From a bacterium (lineage in GTDB: Bacteria; Zhuqueibacterota; Zhuqueibacteria; Residuimicrobiales; Residuimicrobiaceae), in the NCBI GenBank assembly GCA_029565685.1, contig JAKQNR010000017.1, positions 306,212-370,211 on the forward strand: a stretch of DNA of 64,000 nt, written 5' to 3'. Below the pieces are notes generated by a model. It was not told where the DNA came from, did no database searches, and saw only the letters and a list, made by a program, of their open reading frames with translations. Positions within the stretch are counted from its first letter, which is position 1; the number at the start of each line of letters is the position of its first letter. The position numbers were made by a program, and so were the translations under genes. Below, one piece after another: positions 8,750-18,217 of the stretch.

Positions 8750-9613
8750 ATGGCGCGTATTGGAATCATCGGCGGTTCCGGATTGTATCGCATGGCGGGA
8801 TTATCTCATGTGCAGACCGTGCACATCGATACGCCGTTCGGGGATCCTTCGGATGAATACATAACCGGACGGTTGGAAGGGCAGGAGGTGGTGTTTCTGC
8901 CCCGTCATGGCAAAGGCCATCGTCTGTCGCCCACAGAGGTGAACAGCCGCGCCAACATCTATGGGATGAAAGTGCTGGAGGTCGAGCGGATCATCTCGGT
9001 GTCCACCGTGGGATCTCTGAAACAGGATCTGCATCCGGGCGACCTGGTGCTCATCGATCAGTTTTTCGACCGGACCAATCAGGCGCGGCCTAACACGTTT
9101 TTCGGCAACGGCATTGTGGCGCATATACCCTTTGCCCATCCGTTGTGCGCGGACCTGCGCCGGGCGCTCTTTGACAGCGGTCAAAGCTGCGGCGCCCCGG
9201 TCAAGTGGGGTGGGACCTATGTGAACATGGAAGGCCCGGCCTTTTCGACTCTGGCCGAATCCCGTGTTTATCAGTCGTGGGGCATGGATGTGGTGGGCAT
9301 GACGCAGATGAACGAAGCGCGCTTGGCCCGCGAGGCCGAGATTTGCTATGCCACCCTGGCCCTGGTGACGGATTACGATTGCTGGTATGAAGAAGAAACC
9401 GGTCAGACCGTGTCCATTGATATAGTGGTGCAGACGATGAATAAAAATATCGCTACGGCGCAGGAGATCATTCGCCGCACGGTGGCGGCGTTGCCTGCAG
9501 ACCGCTGCTGCGGTTGCGGCCAGGCCCTGACCGGCGCCATTATGACGGAGAAAGCGCTCTGGCCCAGAGACACAGTCAATCGGCTTCTTCCGTTGCTGCA
9601 GAAATATATCTAA
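8750..9613 (+). CDS. mtnP: S-methyl-5'-thioadenosine phosphorylase
   Basis: 287 residues from the ATG at 8750, preceded by AAGGATCAGAG; an earlier in-frame start at 8657 would overlap the previous gene and lacks support. Motifs: IGIIGGSGLY, LPRHGKGHRLSP, STVGSLKQDLHPGDLV, NMEGPAFSTLAESR, GMTQMNEARLAREAEI, VTDYDCW with the adenine-contacting Asp. It cleaves methylthioadenosine, the by-product of polyamine and related pathways, to adenine and methylthioribose-1-phosphate. No other methionine-salvage genes are in the window, so the sugar phosphate's fate is unknown. The C-terminal CCGCGQALTGAI stretch is typical of bacterial and archaeal forms. Confidence 0.95.
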   Translation: MARIGIIGGSGLYRMAGLSHVQTVHIDTPFGDPSDEYITGRLEGQEVVFLPRHGKGHRLSPTEVNSRANIYGMKVLEVERIISVSTVGSLKQDLHPGDLVLIDQFFDRTNQARPNTFFGNGIVAHIPFAHPLCADLRRALFDSGQSCGAPVKWGGTYVNMEGPAFSTLAESRVYQSWGMDVVGMTQMNEARLAREAEICYATLALVTDYDCWYEEETGQTVSIDIVVQTMNKNIATAQEIIRRTVAALPADRCCGCGQALTGAIMTEKALWPRDTVNRLLPLLQKYI

Positions 9614-9667
9614 AACCTTTTGCCAACAGGATTGCCAACCCGATCAAGCAAGGAACAGACGGAGTGT

Positions 9668-12600
9668 ATGTTTAAAGAACTGCCGGAAAAACTGAATTTT
9701 CCAGAAATTGAAAAAAAGGTGCTGCATTTTTGGGAACAGGAGCAAATTTTTCAGCGCAGCGTGCAAGAGCGCGATCCGCAAAAGCCGTTCGTATTTTATG
9801 AAGGACCGCCGACCGCCAACGGCCGTCCGGGCATTCACCATGTCATTTCGCGTACCGTCAAGGACGCGGTTTGTCGTTTGAAAACCATGCAAGGGTATCG
9901 CGTGGCACGCAAGGCCGGGTGGGATACCCACGGCCTGCCGGTGGAAATTGAAGTAGAAAAAAAATTAAACCTGGACGGCAAGGATCAGGTGATCGAGTAC
10001 GGCATTGACCGGTTCTGCCGCCAGTGCCAAGAAAGCGTGTGGTCCTATAAGCAGGATTGGGATGATCTCACCCGCCGGATCGGTTTTTGGGTGGACCTGG
10101 ATCATCCGTATATCACCTATACCAACGATTACATTGAAACGGTCTGGTGGATTCTGAAAGAGGTGTGGAACAAAGGGCTGCTCTACCAAGGCCACAAGAT
10201 TTTGCCCTATTGCCCCCGTTGCCAGACGCCGCTCTCCAGCCATGAAGTGTCTCTGGGCTACGAGGAGGTAAAGGATCCATCCATCTATGTCAAGGCCGCG
10301 GTGCGCGGACAGGAGAACACCTACTTTTTGGTGTGGACCACCACGCCCTGGACCTTGATCTCCAATGTGGCCCTGGCCCTGCATCCGGAAACGACCTACG
10401 TCAAAGTGCGCCATCAGGATCAGCTGCTGATTTTAGCGCAAGCGCGTCTGACGGTTTTGGACGGCCCTTATGAGGTCGTGGAGCAGTATGCCGGCAAAGA
10501 CCTCGCCGGTTGGGAGTATGAACCTTTTTATTCTTTTGTCAAGCCGGACAAAAAAGCGCACTACACGGTGCTGGGCGATTTTGTGACCACCACCGACGGT
10601 TCCGGCATCGTGCACATCGCTCCGGCTTTCGGCGAAGATGATTATCAGCTGGGCCTGAAATATGATCTGCCCTTTCTGCAGCCGGTGGACAAGGCCGGCG
10701 CCTTTACCGCGGAGGTGACGCCGTGGGCCGGGCAGTTTGTCAAGGATGCGGACAAGTCCATCATCATCGATTTAAAGAAGCGCGGCGTGCTTAATCGCAG
10801 CGAACCGTACCTGCACAGCTATCCGCACTGCTGGCGCTGTAAATCGCCTTTGCTTTATTACGGGCGCAAGTCGTGGTACATCAAGACCACTGCGATCAAA
10901 GACCGCCTGATCGCCAATAACAAAAAAATCGCCTGGTATCCGCACGAAGTGGGCGAAGGCCGATTCGGCGAATGGCTGGAGAACAACATCGACTGGTCGC
11001 TTTCGCGCGATCGGTTCTGGGGAACGCCGTTGCCGGTCTGGCGTTGCAGCGCCTGCGATCATCAGCGGTGCATCGGCAGTGTGCAGGAGCTGCGGGAAAA
11101 GTCCGGGCAGCCGCTTGCGGACCTCGATCTGCACAAATCCTATGTGGACGCCATCAAGCTGCCGTGCGAAAAGTGCGGCGCGGAGATGATCCGTGTGCCT
11201 GAAGTGATCGATTGCTGGTTCGACTCCGGCAGTATGCCCTATGCGCAGTGGCACTATCCGTTCGAAAACCAGGAGACGTTTGCGAAAAATTTCCCCGCGG
11301 ACTTTATCTCCGAAGGCGTGGATCAGACCCGCGGGTGGTTCTATTCGCTGCTGGTGATCGGCACCCTGCTGTTCGACGAACCAGCCTTCAAGTCCTGTGT
11401 TTCCCTGGAATTGATCCTCGACAAAGAGGGTCAGAAAATGAGCAAGACCCGCGGCAATGCAGTGGATCCGGTCAAATTTCTCGACCAGCAGGGCGCCGAT
11501 GCTCTGCGCTGGTACCTGTTGACCGTCAGCCCGCCCTGGCTGCCCACTCGGTTCGATCCAGAGGGCGTGGTGGAGGTAGTGAGAAAGTTTTTAGGCACTC
11601 TGGTGAACACGTATTCTTTTTTTGCGCTGTACGCCAATATCGATCGGTTTACCTACAAGACCGGGGAACGCATACCGGTGGAGCAGCGCTCTGAATTGGA
11701 TCGCTGGCTGTGCTCGGCGCTGAAGGGACTGACGGAAAAAGTCAATGAAAATCTTCAACGCTACGATCTGACCAAAGCAGGCCGCAGCCTCAACAGCTTT
11801 GTGCTGGACGATTTGTCCAACTGGTATGTACGGCGGTCGCGCCGCCGTTTCTGGAAAGCCGAGATGGGACAGGACAAATGTTCCGCCTATCAGACGCTTT
11901 GGGAGTGCCTGGTGGTCGTCAGCCGGCTGATGGCGCCGCTGGCGCCGTTTATCTCAGAGGAGATTTTCCGCAATCTGACCAACGGCCAGCCCGATCAGCC
12001 GATCAGCGTGCATCTGGCCGCCTATCCGTCCGCCGGTGATCCTTTGCTCGACTATCGCGATGAAAAGCTGGAAGCGCGCATGGATCTGGTCCGGCGGGTA
12101 GTCTCTCTGGGGCGGTCGCTGCGCAACGAGGCGGCGATCAAGACCCGCCAGCCGCTGGCCGGGATCTATATCGTTGCGCCGACGCAAAAACGGCGGGATC
12201 TGATCCGCGGCATGGAATCCCTGGTGCTGGAAGAACTCAATGTCAAGCAGATCAAATTCGTCGAACAGGAGAGCGAACTGGTCAGCAAAAAAGCGGAGCC
12301 GGTTTTTAAAAATCTCGGACCGAAATTCGGCAAGGTGGTGAACCGGGCGGCGGAGGCCATCCGCGCTTTCACCGACGAGGAGATCCAGCGCCTCCTGGAT
12401 GCCGGCCACCGTTCGCTGGTGGTCGATGGGCACGAATACCGCATCGAAGCGACGGACATCACCGTTCAAACGGAGAACCGGGCCGGCCTGCTGGCAGCCA
12501 CCGAGGGCGATCTGACCGTTGCCGTAGAAACCCTTCTCACGGAAGAATTGACCTATGAGGGTCTGGCCCGCGAATTCGTCAACCGGGTGCAGAACATGCG

Positions 12601-12808
12601 CAAGGAAGCCAAATTTGAAGTGACGGACCGCATTCATATCTGGCTCACTGCTTCGGCGCCGTTCCTACAGGCGGTGGAGCGCATGCGCGACTATGTGAGC
12701 AATGAAACACTCTGTGAAAGTTTGCGATACAATGAAACCGGAGGCACGCATCAAAAAGAATGGAAGATCGATGAGGAGTCTATCTCCGTAGGGATCGCCA
12801 GAATCTAA
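9668..12808 (+). CDS. ileS: Isoleucyl-tRNA synthetase, eukaryote-like (type 2) form
   Basis: 1046 residues from the ATG at 9668 (GGAG upstream); an upstream in-frame start at 9620 lacks a good ribosome-binding site. A class I synthetase: the HIGH-type motif appears as NGRPGIHHV near residue 60 and KMSKTRGN near 590. The CP1 editing domain includes WTTTPWTL. There are internal CxxC pairs (CPRCQTP, CWRCKSP, CSACDHQR, CEKCGAE). The C-terminus lacks the E. coli-type zinc finger and instead carries a DUF5915-like domain. The HIGH variant, the LEV-type internal Cys motifs and that C-terminus fit the type 2 lineage, which tends to be less sensitive to mupirocin. It charges tRNA-Ile and is followed by the dksA-like gene and lspA. 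Confidence 0.97.
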   Translation: MFKELPEKLNFPEIEKKVLHFWEQEQIFQRSVQERDPQKPFVFYEGPPTANGRPGIHHVISRTVKDAVCRLKTMQGYRVARKAGWDTHGLPVEIEVEKKLNLDGKDQVIEYGIDRFCRQCQESVWSYKQDWDDLTRRIGFWVDLDHPYITYTNDYIETVWWILKEVWNKGLLYQGHKILPYCPRCQTPLSSHEVSLGYEEVKDPSIYVKAAVRGQENTYFLVWTTTPWTLISNVALALHPETTYVKVRHQDQLLILAQARLTVLDGPYEVVEQYAGKDLAGWEYEPFYSFVKPDKKAHYTVLGDFVTTTDGSGIVHIAPAFGEDDYQLGLKYDLPFLQPVDKAGAFTAEVTPWAGQFVKDADKSIIIDLKKRGVLNRSEPYLHSYPHCWRCKSPLLYYGRKSWYIKTTAIKDRLIANNKKIAWYPHEVGEGRFGEWLENNIDWSLSRDRFWGTPLPVWRCSACDHQRCIGSVQELREKSGQPLADLDLHKSYVDAIKLPCEKCGAEMIRVPEVIDCWFDSGSMPYAQWHYPFENQETFAKNFPADFISEGVDQTRGWFYSLLVIGTLLFDEPAFKSCVSLELILDKEGQKMSKTRGNAVDPVKFLDQQGADALRWYLLTVSPPWLPTRFDPEGVVEVVRKFLGTLVNTYSFFALYANIDRFTYKTGERIPVEQRSELDRWLCSALKGLTEKVNENLQRYDLTKAGRSLNSFVLDDLSNWYVRRSRRRFWKAEMGQDKCSAYQTLWECLVVVSRLMAPLAPFISEEIFRNLTNGQPDQPISVHLAAYPSAGDPLLDYRDEKLEARMDLVRRVVSLGRSLRNEAAIKTRQPLAGIYIVAPTQKRRDLIRGMESLVLEELNVKQIKFVEQESELVSKKAEPVFKNLGPKFGKVVNRAAEAIRAFTDEEIQRLLDAGHRSLVVDGHEYRIEATDITVQTENRAGLLAATEGDLTVAVETLLTEELTYEGLAREFVNRVQNMRKEAKFEVTDRIHIWLTASAPFLQAVERMRDYVSNETLCESLRYNETGGTHQKEWKIDEESISVGIARI

Positions 12809-12838
12809 CCGGCTTGTACGTAGTGTCAGGAGGATCGA

Positions 12839-13219
12839 ATGACCAAAGAACAATTGAATCATTATAAAAAAATCATTATGGAAAAGCGTGCCGCGCTGCT
12901 GCAGGAGTTGGATCGCCTGAAAAGCTCGGGACTGAACACCTCCATGAAGGATACCTCGGGAGACCACTCCTCGTACGCTTTTCACATGGCCGACCAGGGC
13001 ACGGACACGATGGACCGCGAGCAGCAGTACTTTTTCGCCTCTCGGGAAGGCAATCTGCTTTATCATCTGAATCTCGCCCTGGAGCGCATCGAACGCGGTG
13101 AATACGGAATGTGTGTGGGGTGCGGCAAGGAGATCAGCGCGGAACGGCTGGAAGCGGTGCCCCATGCCCGGCTGTGTATCGAGTGCAAGTCCAAAGAGGA
13201 GAGGCAGAAAATTAAATGA
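12839..13219 (+). CDS. DksA/TraR-type C4 zinc-finger protein
   Basis: 126 residues with a CAGGAGGATCGA ribosome-binding site. An N-terminal coiled-coil hairpin (about 1-75) is followed by the four-Cys zinc finger CVGCGKEI...CIECKSKEE at 95-120. DksA-like proteins insert the coiled coil into the RNA polymerase secondary channel. The tip sequence ([20 protein letters not shown]) lacks the DksA Asp-x-x-Asp-x-Ala arrangement in canonical form, so this is more like the short YlyA/YteA relatives. Its stop overlaps the lspA start (ATGA). The same ileS-zinc finger-lspA order occurs in Firmicutes. Confidence 0.9.
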   Translation: MTKEQLNHYKKIIMEKRAALLQELDRLKSSGLNTSMKDTSGDHSSYAFHMADQGTDTMDREQQYFFASREGNLLYHLNLALERIERGEYGMCVGCGKEISAERLEAVPHARLCIECKSKEERQKIK

Positions 13220-13767
13220 GGGCGAACGTTCGGATCTTTGGGCTCTCCCTGGCGGTTTTTGTTCTGGATCAGATTGCCAAAGCGATCATCCGCTCCAGCA
13301 TGGAGCTGTACGCGTCCCTCCAGGTCATCGGCAATTTTTTCCGTATCACCTATGTGGAAAATCCGGGCATGGCGTTTGGGCTGCAGTTGGGCAACAATGT
13401 ATTCTTTACCGTCTTTGCCCTGCTGGCCGGCATCGCCATTACCTACTATCTGCTGCAGCTGCCGCAGACGCAGCGGCTGGCGCGCCTGGCGCTGGCGCTG
13501 GTGCTCGGCGGCGCCCTGGGCAACCTGCTGGACCGTCTGCTCTCCGGCAAGGTGGTCGATTTTCTTGATTTCGAGTTCTTCGACATCCATGTTCCTGCGT
13601 TCAGCTTTCTGTTTGTAAAATTTCCGGGATATGAACTGGATCGCTGGCCGGTATTCAACGTCGCCGACATCGCCGTGACCATCGGCATGTTCCTGCTGCT
13701 GGGATATATCCTCTTCGAAAAGGAACCGACGCAGGCGCCGGCGGCGGACGGCGAAATGGTGCGCTGA
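13216..13767 (+). CDS. lspA: Signal peptidase II (prolipoprotein signal peptidase)
   Basis: 183 residues, four predicted membrane helices. The aspartyl-protease signatures are present: [10 protein letters not shown], then [10 protein letters not shown] with an Asp, and [14 protein letters not shown] with the second catalytic Asp. It removes signal peptides from diacylglyceryl-modified prolipoproteins in the inner membrane. The window encodes several lipobox proteins that would be substrates. The start overlaps the preceding stop by four bases. It is slightly longer than usual because of a segment between the Asn-Arg and Asp motifs ([14 protein letters not shown]) and a polar C-terminal tail. 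Confidence 0.97.
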   Translation: MRANVRIFGLSLAVFVLDQIAKAIIRSSMELYASLQVIGNFFRITYVENPGMAFGLQLGNNVFFTVFALLAGIAITYYLLQLPQTQRLARLALALVLGGALGNLLDRLLSGKVVDFLDFEFFDIHVPAFSFLFVKFPGYELDRWPVFNVADIAVTIGMFLLLGYILFEKEPTQAPAADGEMVR

Positions 13768-14281
13768 GGTGGGGGCGATGATGATGAGTGCTGAATGCGA
13801 AATAAAATTGACCTCCAGACTGATGAGGTCGGGCCTTCTCAGCGGCCGTTTCATTTGATAAAAGGAGCTGATTAGGGCGGTATGCTGTTCTCCCTGCTGA
13901 TACAACTTCCTCGCGATAGAAAGCGATCGAAAACCGGCACTGGCAGATCTTCGGCCACGATCGCATGCAGATCCCGGAAGGCGGCGTTGACAGCGCCGGC
14001 GGCCTTTGATGGTTGGGTGAAGACGAAAGAACTCTCATTGAGCAGATAAAATCCGATTCTCCCGATGAAACATATGCGACCACATTTTCCCCATGGTCGG
14101 AACGCGTGTGTTCTGTGCTCTCCCCCTTTAGAATGTTCTTCGCCTTATTTTGTTACTTTTCATCTTGGGCGTTTTCCCTTCTGGATTTATGGTTTGTTGT
14201 TGGTAATCTGTTTGCAGCGGACGCCGTTCTGGGTTGCCGCCGCTCGATCGGACCGCTGTTCATGGAGTCTGGATAGGTGCA
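13768..14281. other. 514-base gap after lspA, possibly containing decayed coding sequence
   Basis: No intact gene is convincing here. On the minus strand, one frame from about 14067 to 13875 reads like protein (for example AVNAAFRDLHAIVAEDLPVP). It appears to continue in another frame near 13905-13790 (LYQQGEQHTALISSFYQM), which would fit a frameshifted relic, but I do not recognise the family. Nothing resembles rluD, which follows lspA in many genomes. The promoter for the kinase at 14282 must lie in the right part. I see no clear terminator. Confidence 0.3.
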
Positions 14282-16876
14282 ATGAATAAAACATCCCTCC
14301 TGACATGGTTGCTCTGCCTCTGTTTCGCTTCGGCGCAGCCCGGAGACTGTTTTTCCAGCGACACCACGATGTCACCCCAGGGCGCCGCGGTGGGCGTTCT
14401 ATCCCCCCTCTCGGAACCTGGCCAGACCATCTATGATTTCGCGGTGCAAGATTTCAATCGCGATGGGTTCGACGAGGTCGCCTGCCTGCGCCGGGATACA
14501 GACCATCCGCTCTTTCTGGTCATCCGCGAGCTGGCCGGCGGTGCGTACTCTTTCCCGGGACGGCCGCTGCCGGCGCAGGGGATGTCGCAATACCTGTTTG
14601 CCCTCACCGGCCATCCGCGCTACCGATGGTTGCTCTATCGAACGAGCCTTGATCACGGAAGCATCTATCTTTTCGATCACACCTTTCAATTCATGGATTC
14701 TCTGCGAGCCCCGGGCCACCGTGATGGGAATAGAGACGGTCTGGTGAACGTGCAGATCTATGACGCGCAGATCGTTGATTCCAACAACGACAACCGGCTC
14801 GAGCTGTTCCTCTCTCTCAACACCGGCGCCGATGTGACGCCGCGCGCCTTGCTCTGGTATGATTTGATGGAGCGGAAATTGATCCGTGAATATCCGGTCG
14901 CCCCCATGGTGAACCGGACGAGATGGGTCGACCTGGAGGGCGACGGCTTTTCTGAATTGGTGCTCACTCTGAGCGGGGCCTCCGACGGGCCCTTTTTCGC
15001 TCCGTTCAGCCGGGACAGCAGCTACCTGGCGGTCCTGGATCAGCACGGCGGCCTGCGTTACTCCAAGGCCTTTGATGGAGAGTCCAGCTATGTCGTGTTC
15101 GACGTCTTTGACGTCACCGGGGATCAGGTGCTGGATGTGGTTTATGCCAGCTATTCCTTGCGCAAGACCAATACCGGCCGCTCTCGATTGGGCGTCGTGG
15201 ACGGCCGCACTCTGACGCAGCAACAAGAGTTCTTTGCCGAAGAGTTGGGCGAGGATCTTCGCAGCGTTACTATCCTACCCTCGCCCACGAAGCGGCAGCC
15301 CTATCTCTATGTCTCCACTTCGGAACGGCTGATGGCTCGATTTCGTTTTCAACCGTCCACCGGCAGGCTGGCAGCGGACAAGAGAGTCCCCTTTGGGGGA
15401 AGGCCGGAACTGGTTTTCAGCGATGATCTAAACGAGGATGGCAGTGCTGAATTGTTCATCACCAGCCAATATCCCAATCAGCTGACCATCACCGACGCCG
15501 GTCTCCGTCCATTGGGTCGTATCGACCTTCCGGATTCTGAAACACACCGTTTTGTTAAAGTGGCGCCGGTTTCGGATAAAGACCGTGAGGTGCGCAGCTA
15601 TTGCCTGCTGGTCGACCAGCGCCTGTGGCTGTTGCGGGTGTCCTTGCCGGCGCTCTTCCCCACGTCCGGCATTCAAGCTGCATGGGCTGGTCATCGTCTT
15701 AAACTGCCATGGGCAGTGTTCGGTCTTCTGTGCCTCCCTATTATTTTCCTGCCGGCTTTTCTGTTGTGGAAATTCGTCCTGCGTACCCCGGACTATGGGC
15801 TGGCCTTGATGTCCGAATCGAAGCGGTTGGGCATTGCCTTGCTCGATCGCCAGGCCGTGCTGCGTGACTGCAACAGTCATTTCCTGCGGATTACGGATCT
15901 GGTAAAATCGAACATTATCGGGCGGACGCTGCCGGAGATCCTGGACAATGCTCAGTTCAGTGCGCTGTTGGAGGCCTGGCGGATTTTCATCAGCCGCAAC
16001 GAACGGCAATTGCAAAAGGAAATTAATATCGGTCCGGCGATGCACTGGCGGACCGTGGCGGTGGAAATCGTCCGTACCAAGCATAACCATTCCCGCATGC
16101 TTCTGATCGATTTGTCGGAATCCAACCAAACGGAACGGATCAAGATCTGGGCGGCCATGGCGCAACGCATGGCCCATAAAATAAAGACGCCCCTGGCCAC
16201 GGTTCTGCTGGCTGTGCAGCGGCTGCAGCGAAACTACCGCAAACAAGCGCCTCATTTAAGCGAATCCTTTGATTCAATCAGCCGGCAGGCGATCCAGGAG
16301 ATCGAACGGGTCAAGGACGTGATCAATTCGTTCATCAAGTTCGCCAAACTGGAAGAGTCGCTTTTTATCGAAGTGGATTTCACCTCCGTGGTGCAAGAGG
16401 GGTTGAATGAGTATTTATCCCGGTTGCCGGAGGGGGTGGAGTTGCAGACCGCTTTTGCGAGCGCGGAAATGCCGACGCGGATCGACGTCAAGCAGTTCAA
16501 GGAGGCGCTGCACAATGTCCTCGACAACGCGGTGGATGCCGTGCACGGCGAGGGGGTGATCATGCTGAGCACCATGCTGGAACGGAATCCGCTGCAGGCC
16601 TGGGGCGGCGTCAATTGGGCTGTTTTAGAGGTTCGCGACAGCGGCGCCGGCATTGCGCGCGAAAATGAAAATAAGCTTTTTCAGCCGGGGTTCACCACTC
16701 GGAGGGATGGGTCCGGCCTGGGTTTGATATTCGTCAAACAGATTGTGGAGAACCATGGCGGCGAAGTGTCTATCACCAGTGCGCCGAATCAGGGCGCTAC
16801 GGTTTTGATCCGCCTGCCGATTATTTACAGGACAGACGTCGATGAACAGGGAGACCGTACAGGTGCTGATCGTCGA
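14282..16876 (+). CDS. Membrane sensor histidine kinase with periplasmic beta-propeller-like (FG-GAP/VCBS) domain
   Basis: 864 residues from the ATG at 14282; upstream in-frame codons at 14234 would delay the signal peptide. Order: signal peptide (1-20); a 450-residue periplasmic region with Asp-rich repeats (DFNRDGFDEVACL, DLEGDGFSELVL, DVTGDQVLDVVY, DLNEDGSAELFI) typical of calcium-binding FG-GAP/VCBS propeller blades; one membrane helix near 474-500; a PAS-like domain; HisKA with His near 632 in MAHKIKTPL; HATPase_c (DNAVDAVHGEG, GAGIARENE, GSGLGLIFV). It should autophosphorylate and pass phosphate to the regulator, whose gene overlaps its 3' end. The residue after the phosphorylated His is Lys where Glu is usual. 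Confidence 0.93.
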
Positions 16877-18206
16877 TGACGACCAGCGCTTTATGGATCA
16901 ATTGGCTTCTGATTTGACCGAGGAAGGATTCCGCACCCTCAGCGCCCGCGACGGCAGCGAAGCGATGCGGATTCTGGCTGAGCAGCCGGTGGATGTGGGG
17001 CTGATCGATCTTTCCATGCCGGGAATGGATGGCATCGAGCTGCTGAAGCAGGCAGCCAAGGTCGCCGAGGAAGTGCCGCTGATCGTGATCACCGGGCATG
17101 CGACGGTCGAACGGGCGGTGCAGGCAACGCGCCTGGGCGCCTACGACCTCATCGAAAAACCGGCCTCGTTCGACCGCATTCTGTCCGTAATCGAGAGAGC
17201 GATTGAGAAAAAACGGCTGCGGCAGCGCAACCGCTGGATGGCCGAGGATATATTGAATCGCTACCGGATGGTCGGCGCCGGCAAGGCGATGCAGCGGATC
17301 TATCAGCGCCTCGATCAGATCAGCGCCGTGGATGCTACGGTGCTGATCACCGGAGAAACCGGCACCGGCAAAGAACTGGCGGCCATGGCGATTCATTTGC
17401 GCAGCGCCAGAGCGGATGGACCATACGTGCGCGTCAACTGCGCCGCTATTCCGGAACTGTTGATCGAGAGCGAACTGTTCGGCTATAAAAAGGGAGCGTT
17501 CACCGGCGCGTCTCAAGATTTCATCGGTCGTTTCAGGCAGGCGGACGGCGGATCGCTGTTCTTGGATGAAATCGCCGACCTGAGTCACGCTGCGCAGGCC
17601 AAACTGCTGCGCTGTCTGCAGGACCATGTGATCACGCCGCTGGGCTCGACGGACAGCTATCTGATCGACGTGCGGGTCATTGCGGCAACGAATAAAAATC
17701 TGATGGAGCGAGTGGCGTCCCGTTCTTTTCGAGAAGATCTGTATTATCGGATCAATGTGGTGGAGCTGGAGATGCCGCGGCTCGTGGACCGGATGGAGGA
17801 TCTGCCGGAACTGGCGCGCCATTTTCTTCACCAGTTCTGCGAGCAGTATAACCGCTATATCGAAGGATTCTCCTCAGCCGCTCTGCAGCTGCTGATGGAA
17901 CAGGAATGGCCGGGCAATGTTCGGCAATTGCGCAGCGTCATCGAAAGGTTGGCGTTGTTTGCAGAGGGGCCCCTGATCACAGCCGAGAACGTAGCGGCGG
18001 TGCTGAAACGGCCGCCGCTGACGTCCTCTGACCAGATGAAAAGCTATAAACAGGCGCGGTGCGATTTCGAACGGGATTACATTCAGCGGTTGCTGCAGAT
18101 CTGCAACGGCAACGTGAGCGAAGCGGCGGACGCCATGAAGATAGACCGCACCAACTTGTATCGCAAGATGAAGAAATTGGGCATTTCGGCGCCGCGCCTG
18201 TCGTGA
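16842..18206 (+). CDS. NtrC-family sigma-54-dependent response regulator
   Basis: 454 residues: receiver domain (VLIVDDDQRFMDQL, phosphoacceptor Asp near 56 in LIDLSMPGMDG, Lys in LIEKPAS), AAA+ domain (Walker A GETGTGKE, FGYKKGAFTGAS holding the intact GAFTGA loop for sigma-54 contact near 217-222, Walker B GGSLFLDEIADL, arginine-finger region), and a C-terminal Fis-type helix-turn-helix (NVSEAADAMKIDRTNLYRKM). It overlaps the sensor kinase gene by about 35 bases, so the two are translationally coupled partners. It needs sigma-54, not encoded in this window. I saw no clear -24/-12 promoter nearby, so its targets may lie elsewhere. Confidence 0.96.
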   Translation: MNRETVQVLIVDDDQRFMDQLASDLTEEGFRTLSARDGSEAMRILAEQPVDVGLIDLSMPGMDGIELLKQAAKVAEEVPLIVITGHATVERAVQATRLGAYDLIEKPASFDRILSVIERAIEKKRLRQRNRWMAEDILNRYRMVGAGKAMQRIYQRLDQISAVDATVLITGETGTGKELAAMAIHLRSARADGPYVRVNCAAIPELLIESELFGYKKGAFTGASQDFIGRFRQADGGSLFLDEIADLSHAAQAKLLRCLQDHVITPLGSTDSYLIDVRVIAATNKNLMERVASRSFREDLYYRINVVELEMPRLVDRMEDLPELARHFLHQFCEQYNRYIEGFSSAALQLLMEQEWPGNVRQLRSVIERLALFAEGPLITAENVAAVLKRPPLTSSDQMKSYKQARCDFERDYIQRLLQICNGNVSEAADAMKIDRTNLYRKMKKLGISAPRLS

Positions 18207-18217
18207 CCCGCTGATCC

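Noticed and set aside
7846..8793. 315-codon open frame on the minus strand
   Set aside because: Antisense to the purine nucleoside phosphorylase, with no family match.
9903..9916. TGGCACGC resembling a sigma-54 -24 element
   Set aside because: It is inside ileS coding sequence and lacks the TTGC at -12.
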